A program made the position numbers and the translations under genes. 64,000 nt of DNA. Source: Exophiala sp. HKRS030 (Eukaryota > Ascomycota > Eurotiomycetes > Chaetothyriales > Herpotrichiellaceae). Shown here piece after piece: positions 24,097 through 36,365 of this stretch. The notes under the pieces were generated by a model, which saw nothing but the letters and a program-made list of their open reading frames with translations, did not search any database and had not been told where the DNA came from. Position 1 is the first letter of the stretch; each line of letters starts with the position of its first letter. The DNA is taken from positions 186,001 through 250,000 of the forward strand of contig JAHWDD010000004.1 of NCBI GenBank assembly GCA_023897205.1, read 5' to 3'.

Positions 24097-25914
24097 TCAT
24101 GCTGATTCATTCACATCGTCAATTTCGAAGCCGCCCATTTTCCTGGGTGGAACCTTGTGGTGGAAAAGCCAGTCGATTTCCTGGAAGGTACGATCCTTCA
24201 ATTCAGGAACGTAGAAATATGCCCAAACCGTTCCTAGCAAGCTGGCTCCACCAAAGACGAAGCCGACTTTTCCTTTAAGATTAGCTTTGTCGGGATTGAC
24301 CTTTGAAATCGTCAGCACATTCCACACTCAGTCCTTTGGGGGGGTCTTTCACTCACCATGTAAGGCACGACAATGTTCATCAAAGTGCCAAAGACAGCTT
24401 GACATGCGGTAGCCAGGCCGATAGTCTTGGCTCGTAGTGACGGGGTAGAAACTTCACCAAGGAGTGCGAATGCAATAACACCGATGGTGATCTGATAAAT
24501 CAGTGCATAGACGACTGTGCAAGAAGCTTGAACCCAGCGAGCAGCTGAAGTGTGCACGACGTCAAGGATTCCCATCAACACCATCACAATCGTCATACCA
24601 ATCATACCCCAGACAAACAACTTTCTTCGACCGACTGTGTTGATCAAACTCCACGAGACGACAACACCGACAACGCCACACGCCGTTACCCCAACGCCGA
24701 GGTCGAACGCGTGGTTGATTGGGATACCTGCGAGCTCGAAGAAATACGTGGAAAAACCGAGTGCGAAGACGATACCAGAGAGATGCTGACAAGCAAAGAC
24801 ACCAACTGAGATGACTGTGCGAACCAAGTTGGTGCCTGTGAAACATTGGATCCATTTGCCAGACTTGGAGAGCTCGGTATCTTCGTCGATAGTTCTGATG
24901 ATCATAGCCAGTCTTGGACCAACATCCACGTCCTTACCATGGAGGCGTTGCAAACTCTTCTTCGCCTCTTCGATTCTGCCATTTCGGACATAATGCCATG
25001 GAGATTCTGGGGCAAAGGGGATTCCGACGACGAGAATAGCTTGAAACGGAATTAACGCGCCTTGAACCCAGACAGGATTTGGTGCATATAAAACTCACCA
25101 ACGAACAAGAATTGAACGGCAAATGGTCCTCGGAAGGCCCAGTTGTCGGTTCTTTCACCGAATCCTTTGATCACAGCATTCGACAAGAGTTGACCAATGA
25201 CAATGGCGAAATTGATGCCTCCCGTAACCATACCACGAATGACAACAGGGGCAACTTCAGAGCAATAAAGTGGACCAATGGTAAGATAGAAGCCGAGTCC
25301 GACACCAAGAATCAGTTTGCCGATGAGGAATGCAGGTCTCGAAGTCGCGAAAACCTCGCCGAAGATCCCACCAGTCACAATGACCAGCCCGATCAGCAGA
25401 GAGCCTTTTCGTCCCACGCGATCGGACATCCAGGAGCAAGCAAAGCCGCCGAAGAACTGACCAACGCTGGAAATGCTGTTAAAGCCAGACAGCCAGCTCG
25501 CTGGGATGACAGGTTCACCATCGTAGATGTATCTAGTAACCGATAGTTAGATTGATAGCCCTTGACCCCAGTTGAAACAGATGATGGGGCTAATCTCACC
25601 CGAAGGTGCGGCGAAATTGTGGAACTCCGACCATGGCACCGTTGACTTGTGCATCAAAACCCTGGAAAATGAGAAAAATCGGTCAGCGTATGTACCCCAG
25701 TGAGTGAAATCTGGAGCGCTTACCAGCCAACAGCACTAAAAGCGAAGAAAATACACCAGAAGACGACCACTCTGTTCTGGGTCAAGGCTCCCCAAACAGA
25801 AAGATTGTGTTCTTCGTCCGCAGCAAGTTGTGCCTGCTCGAGCTTTGGTGCGACATGCTCAATGTTTGCACCCACAGATTTGCTGCTGTCGTGGATTTCT
25901 GGACTTTTCTCCAT
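24097..25914 (-). CDS. Sugar-type MFS transporter (one base missing)
   Basis: Plasma-membrane sugar/H+ symporter of the SP family, nearest in style to fungal alpha-glucoside or hexose permeases. Exons are 25724-25914, 25600-25661, 25099-25532, 24357-25060 and 24097-24300. Family signatures are SDRVGRKGS (loop 2-3), PESPWHYVRNGR after helix 6, NTVGRRKLFVWGM (loop 8-9) and the C-terminal VPELKDRTFQEIDWLF. The junction of exons 1 and 2 should read VGWGFDAQVNGAM, but the second exon starts GGTTTTGAT. One more G at CCAGGG gives the expected frame and 531 residues. The third intron, 38 nt, is unusually short. It lies tail-to-tail with the amidase and head-to-head with a second Zn2Cys6 regulator. 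The actual sugar or glycoside is not predictable. Confidence 0.9.
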
Positions 25915-26846
25915 GGTTGTGCAATGATGGTTGATGGCGGAGATTGCTGAGGAGTTAGAAGGATCTCTGTGACCTACTGCGAGGCTTTCATTTTGATCAA
26001 GGAATGATAGAAGTATATATAACGTTCGATTCTGCGTCCATTCTAGAGTTGTTCTAGAAGACGCCTATTGCAATGCACGATACCCCGGAAGTCCCATGCA
26101 ATGTGACCTGAAGCTGGGGTTCGATGCCAGAAGTAGGAAGATTTATGCTTGCTTTCTCTAAGCCGGAATTCCGCAATGGAATAATTGGGGAGAAGCTGGG
26201 GGGCTTTGACGCTTACCAACGTGGAAAAAGGTTGGGTTGCATTCGAAGCCAAGTGGAATGATTGCCAGCCGTTGAACCAAGGAATGAGCTTGAATTGAAG
26301 CCTGTGGCTCGAAATCGTGGACAGATTTAGTCTATAACGGGGAACGCGCTGTTACTATCATAATGCTGCTGGATGTCTGGTCCTCGTATGAGGACAGGGA
26401 ACAAGTCTTGATGAGGAAAAGCCGCGAGCTCTTGCATAAACGAAAGATTTGTCGAAGGATCCAAGCTCGGGCGGTCAAGCGGGTCATCTCAGCTGGTTGG
26501 AGGGGAAGAACAAAGGGGGTAGCAGACTGGGGGACCTCGACGGGCCAGTTGAAGTCCATTTCCACCAGCCGTAGATGTGCTAACTATTCAAGCCAAATAC
26601 AAGGTTGGTGTCCACTTCCCAAGCCCAATTACTGGCCTTTTCCCCGCAACCGGCGACGTTGATCACGCGAAGGATAGTCAGAGGCTCGACGCATGTTGTC
26701 GCTTACAAGACGACTTCACCCATTGCCTGGACTCCGCTGACCTCTTTATCAACTCCGGTACTCCGCCCATCAACAGTTGTTGCCTTTTCCCAGATTTCCC
26801 CAGATTACTCACTCCATTGTGGAGCCTTAACACACGCCAATCTATC
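25915..26846. other. Divergent promoter region, sugar transporter and regulator
   Basis: About 930 bases with no supported gene. It is shared upstream sequence of the sugar transporter (minus) and a Zn2Cys6 regulator (plus). Confidence 0.55.
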
Positions 26847-28903
26847 ATGGGAACGGAGAGCTCTCTACGCAATATACTACATCCCAATGAAATAGATTTC
26901 AATTCATCGGCTCATTCTCGCAGCAATGTGTCCACAGCCGACGAGGATCACGGCACGGATCGAGGATTCTTCGAAGCTCAAGACGAACCATTGAACGCGA
27001 AAAAGAGACCCGCCACGCGGATTAAGTCTTCTTATCCGCGTAAGAGAGCTATTCAAGCATGCCAGAAATGTAGAGTCAGGAGGACCAAATGCGATAATGA
27101 GAGGCCGTCTTGTTCATCTTGCATTGCAATTGGTGCGCAATGCACCTATACCGAAGGCGATAATTCAAGGTACGCACACAGCTGGCACATCTTCGGTATT
27201 ATAGACCAATAGCAAGGATGAAAGGTTGACTTGAATAGTTTCGACTCTGCAAGTCTTGCCATTCTGGACAAACTCAACACCATCGAAGAGCTTTTACGAG
27301 CCAACAATGGCCACGACCAGGGAGGGCCAAGGACAGTAAGTGACACTGGAGACGAGAGTCGGGCATTGTCTCGACTCAAGAATTTGAATTCTCCAAGTCT
27401 AGAGCGCACCAAAGATCCAGCACCATGCCACATGAACATTGAGGGTGTCTTGTCGTGGCATGTGTTTGACGACCTCAATCCTGATCTTGATCTGAAAGGT
27501 CTTCTCAACGCTACAGATCATGGCGCTCCACAGAGCGTGTCCATGATTACCGATCTGGATGAACACTTCGCAGAGGAAGATCTGGTTGAGCGCTTTATGA
27601 ACAATGTCTTCATCTACAATCCAGTGCTTGAAGAGGCGAAAATCCAACGGTATATGCGTGAAGCTCGATTCAATGGTATCGGATGGGATGCACAGTCTTG
27701 CCTATTGGTGAGTCTTTGCAAGTGCTCCATTGACAAACACTGATTGAACCTTAGTTATTGATTTATGCCCACGGTTCTGTCGTGAGTGCATTTGACAGCA
27801 ATGTTCAGCCTGATGCCTCGTCTTTCAGGACATCCCCTCAATTTAGGCAATCTCAATCATACTTCTCGGCAGCTCAAAAAAGGATGGGCTTGCTACTTTG
27901 CCGGACGGGGGTCCTGGAAGCTCAATGCTTCTTCCTCGCTGGCGTATACTTGATGGCAACTCTACGACCGATAGAAGCGTGGAAGATGTTCGTGCAAGCT
28001 CTTGCCTGCTGTCAGGCCTTCTACACAGGCAAAGCTTCGCCTGGAGGGGATCAAGAGGGAGAGCAGCGATTACGAGAGAGCATTTACTGGACCTGCTTCA
28101 AATCCGAATTGTCAGTAGTTCATTTCTAATCGAGGCGAATAAGACTGACAATGTACAGAGAACTTCGACTCGAGTTGAACGTGTCTGAAACCTCAGTCTG
28201 GGATCTGACTTACCCGGCCTTCTTCCCATCTCCACCAGAGGGCCTTCGATCACAACGAGAGATAGTCTGGTATTTCTATCTTGCGGAGATCGCACTCAGA
28301 CGACTTGGAAATCGCATTCTCAATCACAACTACGACAGCAAAACGTCAAGTTCATTGCCGCTCATGGCAGAAACAGTCCTGGGCTTTGAGCAACAAGCGG
28401 CAGATTGGATCAGCTCTCTCCCTCAGTCTTTGAATCTTGATGCACCGTCTATCGGAGAGGAGAGTGAGCTTCATCACTCATTGAAATTCATCCTGAAGGG
28501 ACATTTGCTGGATTGCTATGAAATGATGTACTGGCCGTTCATCGTGGCGGCTGTCAACCCAGAACCCCAGGAACGTTTGAACACAATGCCCAGACCAACC
28601 ATGGAATCTCTAGTACGCAAGGCTCTCGTAGTAAGTGTTGAAAGAGTGGAAAAGAACGAGCAAGGGTTCTACTACCGCCATCACGGGACATGGCTCATGC
28701 TTAGGTCATGTAGCCGAAGCGCTTTTATCCTCCTTGCCGCCGCAAGGACTGAGAAGCTGACGCTCATAATGCCAGATGGCTGGCGTCGAGCAGTGGAAAA
28801 AGTCATTGAAATGCTGCGATTCTGGAGGAGAGAAAGCAGAGATCTTGAGGACAGACTTCGGTTGATCGAGACTCTTCTGGGAGAGCTCACGTTCAGGAAT
28901 TGA
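26847..28903 (+). CDS. Zn(II)2Cys6 transcription factor with fungal_trans domain
   Basis: Nuclear regulator. Exons are 26847-27169, 27239-27707, 27755-28110 and 28159-28903 (introns 69, 47 and 48 nt), giving 630 residues with no frame break. The zinc cluster lies at about residues 72-100: CQKCRVRRTKCDNERPSC, then SSCIAIGAQC, a perfect C-x2-C-x6-C-x6-C-x2-C-x6-C, preceded by a basic stretch. A leucine-rich linker, ILDKLNTIEELL, suggests dimerisation. The middle has the fungal_trans signature: FMNNVFIYNPVLEE, GWDAQSCLLLLIYAHGS, and SIYWTCFKSELELRLEL across the last splice. It is divergent from the sugar transporter with a shared promoter region, an arrangement common for pathway-specific activators; control of the adjacent transporter is an inference. 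Confidence 0.9.
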
Positions 28904-29390
28904 CAGATTGAGCTATGGAAGACTAGTGAGTCCTCCTGACTTGGTGAAGCCAGAATGACAGATCTTGCCTGCTCGCCCTGCTGTACGGACGAATAATCTC
29001 AATCTCAATCATGCAATCATTCTTCGAATGAGAGCGCGTTGACAGTAACACAATCTCAATGATTTCCGAAGCGACACATTTTCCTGGTCACGAATGCCGC
29101 TAGATAGCAGTGAACCCGTACCTGCGTAACCAGTCGTAGAAGATGACCTCGTCTGCATTGATAGCATGATGGAGTGGAAAGGGTGTAGAAATGGGTGTGA
29201 GTAAAGTAGTGGTGCTTGGTTGAAAATGACGCGACGGACATCTTATCAGCACGTGATTTCTTATCCGGAATTTTCAACTGCGAAAAAAAAGTCTCCAACT
29301 TCCAAATATCCGCAAGTGTTTGGACAAGCATCTTCGACTTTCTGGCGTACAAAGTGTATCAACATCCTCCTGCAATCCAGCGTAGAAGCC
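28904..29390. other. Intergenic, regulator 3' end to has1 promoter
   Basis: No supported gene. It is a short tandem interval between two plus-strand genes. Confidence 0.5.
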
Positions 29391-31387
29391 ATGGATGCCA
29401 AAATTGAGAGTTCAAAGAAGCGGAAGAGAAAGGAAGCAAAGGCAGCTATTGCAACCTCAGAGCACGAACCAGCGGTAACACCGTCAGTTTCGACACACAG
29501 ATCTTCGAAGAAAGCGTCAAAGGAGAAGAGTGACAAGAGTGAGAAGAGCAAGAAGAGGAGGAAGACATCACACTCAAGTGAAGATGAGCATGAAGAGGCT
29601 GAAGACGTCTCAGAAGAACTTCCAGTAAATGGCGATTCCATTGCGCCCGAGACAAACGATACCGCTGCAGATCGGACTTCTGAGGATGATGGTGAAGGAC
29701 CAGAACTGGACGAGATAGTCAACACGACCAATGGAACAAGAGAAATCTCTGCTGCGACGAATGACTTGCCCACCGATGGCGTTCCCTCTCTGCCTGGCGC
29801 AGATGCTACACCGCAAAAGTTTTCGGAATTGAATCTGTCTGAGAAAACGATCAAAGCAATCCAGGAGATGAAGTTCGAAAATATGACCGAAATCCAACGT
29901 CGCGGAATCCCGCCCCTACTCGCTGGCCGAGATGTTCTAGGAGCGGCCAAAACAGGTTCAGGAAAAACACTAGCATTCCTCATTCCTGCAGTTGAGATGC
30001 TGTCCGCACTGCGCTTCAAGCCTCGCAACGGAACGGGGGTCATTGTCGTCTCGCCCACACGAGAATTGGCGCTTCAGATCTTCGGTGTTGCCCGTGACCT
30101 GATGCAATTTCACAGTCAAACATTCGGCATCGTGATTGGAGGTGCCAATCGCAGTGCGGAAGCCGAAAAATTGACGAAAGGTGTTAACCTCCTGATTGCC
30201 ACTCCTGGTCGACTCCTTGATCATCTCCAAAATACCAAAGGATTTGTGTACAAAAATACCAAAGCGCTGGTCATCGATGAAGCCGATCGAATTCTGGAAG
30301 TCGGATTCGAAGACGAGATGCGACAGATCGTCAAGATTCTACCTAAAGAAGACAGACAGACGATGCTCTTCTCGGCAACCCAAACGACCAAAGTCGAAGA
30401 CCTCGCACGGATATCCCTGCGGCCGGGCCCGCTGTACATCAACGTGGACCACAAGAAAGAGCACTCTACGGTCGAAGGGCTGGAACAAGGCTACGTCATC
30501 TGTGAAAGCGACAAACGCTTCCTGTTACTCTTCTCCTTCCTCAAGCGCAATCTCAAGAAGAAAGTCATCGTGTTCATGTCAAGCTGCAACTGTGTCAAAT
30601 ACCACTCGGAACTCCTCAACTACATCGACCTGCCCGTGCTAGAACTGCATGGCAACCTCAAACAACAGAAACGCACAAACACCTTCTTCGAATTCTGCAA
30701 CGCCAAACAAGGCACATTGGTGTGCACCGACGTTGCGGCCCGAGGCCTCGATATCCCTCAGTCGACTGGATTGTGCAATTCGACCCACCAGACGACCCAC
30801 GAGATTACATCCACCGCGTGGGTCGCACAGCGCGTGGTTCCAACGGCAAAGGACGCAGTCTGATGTTTCTCCAGCCCAACGAAGTCGGGTTCCTCAGCCA
30901 ACTGAAAGAAGCACGTGTGCCCGTCGTTGAATTCGACTTCCCGACCAAGAAACTCGTCAATATCCAAAGCCAGCTTGAGAAACTGATCGCACAGAATTAC
31001 TACTTGAACAAGGTTAGTCAGTCCACACGCCTCCGCATTCCATCCCCTGATATACCCATCCCCTTCCCTCAAATCACCAGACAGATTCATGACCACTTCC
31101 ACTAACCACTCTCCTTGTTCCCGCGAAAACAGTCCGCTAAAGATGGGTACCGGTCGTATCTACAAGCGTACGCGAGCCACAGCCTCCGCTCCGTCTTCGA
31201 CGTGAACAAGCTCGACCTAGTGAAAGTGGCCAAGAGTTTCGGGTTCGCGACGCCGCCACGCGTCGACATCCAGCTCGGCGCAAGCATGCACCAGCGCGAC
31301 AAGAAACAGGGTGCGCGCAGGACGTATGGCAGTCAGCCGAGGCAGGGCCATCACGGCGGTGCTGGCGGAAGGAAATTTAATCGATGA
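29391..31387 (+). CDS. has1: ATP-dependent RNA helicase Has1 (one base missing)
   Basis: Nucleolar DEAD-box helicase needed for both ribosomal subunits, releasing snoRNAs from pre-rRNA. Exons are 29391-31012 and 31133-31387 (120-nt intron). The head (residues 1-145) is Lys/Glu/Ser-rich and contains basic clusters that may serve nuclear import. Helicase motifs: [26 protein letters not shown] (about residue 185), [25 protein letters not shown] (about 296), SAT (about 328), [11 protein letters not shown] and HRIGRTARG-type HRVGRTARG. The Has1-typical tail [13 protein letters not shown] and [16 protein letters not shown] is in exon 2. At GLDIP (30756-30761) the frame slips by one. CCCTCAGTC needs one more C to read [19 protein letters not shown]. 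With it the protein has 625 residues. The break falls in an invariant motif, so decay or an intron is unlikely. Confidence 0.94.
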
Positions 31388-31994
31388 TGACTATGGTGGT
31401 GGTGGTGCTTCGAGGTGTGCGCATGTTATAGAATTGAGAGTCGTGTATCATAGGCAGCATATGCACCTAGATATGGAATAGGTGCGCCTACCGGATCATC
31501 TCGATGTCTGGTTCTCAGAGAGGGTTAAGGGTGGAAGACTATAGCCTATACCATACAGTATCATGTCTGTCCGGGGCGCCGCAGCTTTGCGTTAAAATAT
31601 GTGCTATCCCTCTGGAGCAACCACGGCCAGGATTTTACATGGACGTGGGCAGATCTACGTGGTGGGCCACGTGGTGGTACGAGGACCGTTCGCTGTTCTC
31701 GATATCACTCACAGATGACGATTCTTACGGCGGGATTTCGAGGGAAAAGTTGAAAATGGACACCGGGACATCTACTTAGATCAAGCCATGAACAGTAGCG
31801 AAAAGCAGCTACAGACCTCGCACACGTCTTTCATGGGTAAATTTTTGTCGCTACAGTAGTTCCAAACAAGGAGTCATTTGTATCACTTTCCAAATCGTTA
31901 ACGTGCTAGATCCTATGATAACCAAAATCCTTATTCATTGCGCAGTATTGGTGTTTTGTCAAGGCCAATTGCAAGTCTTTCTTTTTCCACCAGA
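31388..31994. other. Intergenic between convergent genes
   Basis: No supported gene. It is 3' UTR space of has1 (plus) and the MAP kinase (minus). Confidence 0.5.
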
Positions 31995-33448
<1,454 letters not shown>

Positions 33449-34402
33449 TGTGGAGAGGAGACTGAACTATCTCTTTGTTTGCGTGTCTAATGGTGGACCG
33501 GGAGGGGAGGGTTTGACCGAAAGGTTGCAACGGAGGGGAATTGAATAGGACTTATAGGACTGATCAGCAGCCAAGTACAGAATATGTTTAGAATGACGAA
33601 GCACAGCGGAAGCAGAAATTGATCGGGCTGCGGTGCGGCTGAAGCAGAGTTGAGTGGTGCTGACACAACTGCGGCGAGGACAAAGCGACAAGGGCTGGAG
33701 AGTGGGGTCCGGTGAGGAGAGGGAGAGTGACAATCTTGTAAGACCTAGCCAGTAGTGGTACGCTTATGAGGGTCGAGCAGAGCGAGGAGATTGAGGAACA
33801 AGAGGTCGAAGATGAAGGTAAAATGGTCGTTGGGATGAAGGGGAAATGATCGAGGGACAATCACCCTGAAGATAGCCGCCAGTGATGGTACGGCGCTTCG
33901 AAAGATGATACACAAACAGGCGCTGAAGGCTGGAAAATCAAGGGTGGATATTGGGAACCAGAGTGGAGTTTTGAAATCTGGGATCGATCACTGCGCAAAC
34001 TGGCCACTAAAAGTGAAGATTGTCATGATATAGCCAGTAAGGAAAATACGTCTTGGGCGAGATGGGTTTTGGGTGCTTGAAGGTAGTTCTGCGAGGTCCG
34101 TGACACTTAGCCTTGCCTGGGATTGTGCGCAATGGGCAAAGCTGATGATAGCCGTTGGAAGCTGGACTCTGGACGAGGGACGCTGGTGGACGGGAGATGG
34201 AGGGGCAACAACGAGCAGAAGAGGGGTCACTGGGGGAAACAACGCACCTGCCACTAAAGGGACCAAGACCAAGATCAGGCACCCTTAACCGTGCACGGAG
34301 TACCTGACAAAGGGAAAGAGCGACAGAGGCCACGAGAGGCAAGGCAATTGGGTGATTGCCAACTCGGGAATGCTTAACCAAGCTAGAGTCCGCAACCAAC
34401 TA
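33449..34402. other. MAP kinase upstream region
   Basis: Nearly 1 kb with no supported gene, containing the promoter and probably a long 5' UTR of the MAP kinase. It ends at the transposon insertion site. Confidence 0.5.
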
Positions 34403-34431
34403 CAACCTTCCAGGGATAATTTTCCCAATTT
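34403..34431 (+). repeat. Left terminal inverted repeat, 29 bp
   Basis: Begins CAACCTTCCAGGGATAAT and is identical over 29 bases to the reverse complement of 35808-35836. It is preceded by TA. The identity even extends into the TA and the C before it. Confidence 0.95.
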
Positions 34432-34513
34432 ACGCTACTTAAGAGCTATTCCTATTTAGGCTAGTGAAAAAGACAGGCTAAGCTATTTTAGGAAGGAAGA
34501 TTGAAATCTTTCG

Positions 34514-35631
34514 TCACCATGTTGTATGCCCCCCTTCCGCCTTTTCTACATCTAAACAGCGCTGTTGCATCGTACCTATAAGCTCCCTAAAATAGGCACT
34601 TCCGACAGCGTTCCAGGCCTCAATTACCCACCTCCGGGTCTGATCGTAGGAGGGTCTTACCCGGAGGCCGTAATTCGCTTGTATCCAATCCTTCATTCGG
34701 TTCCAGACCTTCTCAATAGGGTTAAGATCCGGGCTATTCGCGGGCCACTCTATAACTGTAATACCCCTAGAAGTAAGCTCTTCCCGGGTCTCCTTACAGG
34801 CATGCGCGGGGGCGTTATCCTGCATAAACGCCAGTTCTAGGCCTTCCCGGGCCTGGAGCCGAATCCAGGCATCAACAATAGGTACTATCCGTCGGCGGTA
34901 GGCCTCGCCCGTGATTGTGCCCCATTCCTTCTCCCAGAATAGGTACGGTCCGGGGGTGTCCCCGTTAAAGCACCCCCAAAACATCCACCCTCCCCGGCTT
35001 CCTCCGGTGGTCTGTATTAGGCAGTCCGGGTGCAATTCCTCCCCGGGAGCCCTTGTAATAAGGACCTTTCGCTGGTTTCCAGGCCTAATCCAGGTTTCAT
35101 CACTCCACAGAATCTTAAACCACTAGTCCTCCGTCCAGGTTTTATGGGCTATCGCCCAGGCAAGCCTAATCCTTCGGTGTTCGGGGGTTAATAGGGGCTT
35201 TTTTAGGGCTACTCTCCGGTAGTAACTAGCCCTATTTAGGGCCCCTCGAATCGACTCAGGGCCTATTTCACCCCCGGGAAAGAGAGTCTCCGCTAACTGG
35301 CTATAGGTAAGGCGTCGAGTATAGGCGTTCTGGGTAGCGTAAGCGACTAGTGTATTAGTCGCTTCCGGGCTAAGTTTCGGGGGTCGACCTGCCCGGAAGT
35401 GTTGTGGAGTAAGCCTATGGTGGGAGGCGTAATAGGCGCTATAGGCACTAATGCCTAAGTAAGCCCCTATACGTGGATAATCCCAGTTAAGGCCTCGTAA
35501 CGTTGCGACTTGTAACCGTTGATCGCGTGAAAGGCGCCGTATAGGTGCTCGGGGAGGAGGTTCGGGGCCTCTTAAGGTGGTTCGGGGGTTGAAGGACGAG
35601 GTTCGGGGGTTAACTCAGGAGTTTCAGGCAT
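34514..35631 (-). pseudogene. DD34E transposase, interrupted
   Basis: DDE transposase of the Tc1 group, about 372 residues if read through. The N-terminal helix-turn-helix part reads RDQRLQVATLRGLNWDYPR and RLTPQHFRAGRPPKLS. Catalytic acids appear in WSDETW, FMQDNAPAH and SPDLNPIEKVW, with 34 residues between the second Asp and the Glu. Two lesions are seen. Near the start the frame slips by one after PRPSTPEP (about 35580), again in a C-rich run. An in-frame TAG at 35123-35125 lies within EDxWFKILWSDE, just before the first catalytic Asp. From 35122 down to the natural stop at 34514 the frame is open. The stop could be an RIP-type G-to-A change or an ordinary mutation. The open remainder and TIR identity argue against old decay. 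Confidence 0.9.
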
Positions 35632-35807
35632 GATTTTAGGGGTGAAGAATAGTTAAGGAAGGTAAGTTATAGGGAAGGAATTTTTCGAAGGAGCGAAAAT
35701 TTATATTTCGAGAAAAAGGGGTTTGTTGTTTTAACGCGTCACGCGTCCTTCCTAATCGGGAGGAGACTATTCCTAATTAGGAATAGCTATAACTTTATTC
35801 GGTCGTG

Positions 35808-35836
35808 AAATTGGGAAAATTATCCCTGGAAGGTTG
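35808..35836 (-). repeat. Right terminal inverted repeat, 29 bp
   Basis: Ends CCCTGGAAGGTTG followed by TA, the exact inverted copy of the left repeat. Confidence 0.95.
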
Positions 35837-35838
35837 TA

Positions 35839-36365
35839 GCAAGGAAGGCACGAAGGAGACGAAGAAGAGCCAAGCTGGGCGCATGGGGGCCGAATCGTTT
35901 GCAGGGAAGTCATTGGGAAGCCACTGGGAAGCCACTGGGAAGCCACTCAGTCTGTTCAATGCTCGTTCTTGCCCACAAAGGAACTCAAGGCCCCGGTTCA
36001 TATGCAGCCAATCAAACTCCTGATAGCCTCAATATTTTCCGATTTTAGATTTCTGTCACCAACTACTACCTTCTTGTCACAATCCCCGCCGTGAGCTTGT
36101 GGCGACGGTGACATTCACCGTGGCGAGACAGAAGTTTCGAGTCTATGGCTTGAATAGCATTCTTTTCACACTTCAAGTCTAGAATTACAGCTCGGATCAC
36201 TTTTACGCCAAAACTGACTTCAGCCTCGCTCCACCAGTGCAACTTTTTTGCCCGTCACGACTCAGACAGAAACAGAAAGAAAGAAAGATGCCAGGGACTT
36301 CCTGATCGATCATTGGTCATTTCTATTTCTGTGCGTCGATTTTGGAGGTGCGTCCTCACGCCAAG
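35839..36365. other. Intergenic, transposon to OTU gene
   Basis: No supported gene. It contains an 11-bp tandem repeat close to the transposon (next entry) and the promoter of the OTU gene. Confidence 0.5.
35904..35947. repeat. 11-bp tandem repeat beside the transposon
   Basis: Three identical units GGGAAGCCACT (35915-35947) preceded by a diverged unit GGGAAGTCATT. It starts 66 bases outside the TA of the right terminal repeat. Confidence 0.8.

Larger units (their letters stand above)
34403..35836 (-). mobile_element. Tc1/mariner-type DNA transposon with perfect TIRs
   Basis: A 1434-bp element bounded by 29-bp perfect terminal inverted repeats and flanked on each side by TA (34401-34402 and 35837-35838), the target-site duplication of the Tc1/mariner superfamily. 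It encodes one transposase on the minus strand filling most of the interior. The perfect TIRs point to recent insertion. The element sits between the MAP kinase promoter and the OTU gene and interrupts neither coding region. The transposase is disrupted (next entry), so this copy is at most mobilisable in trans. Confidence 0.93.
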
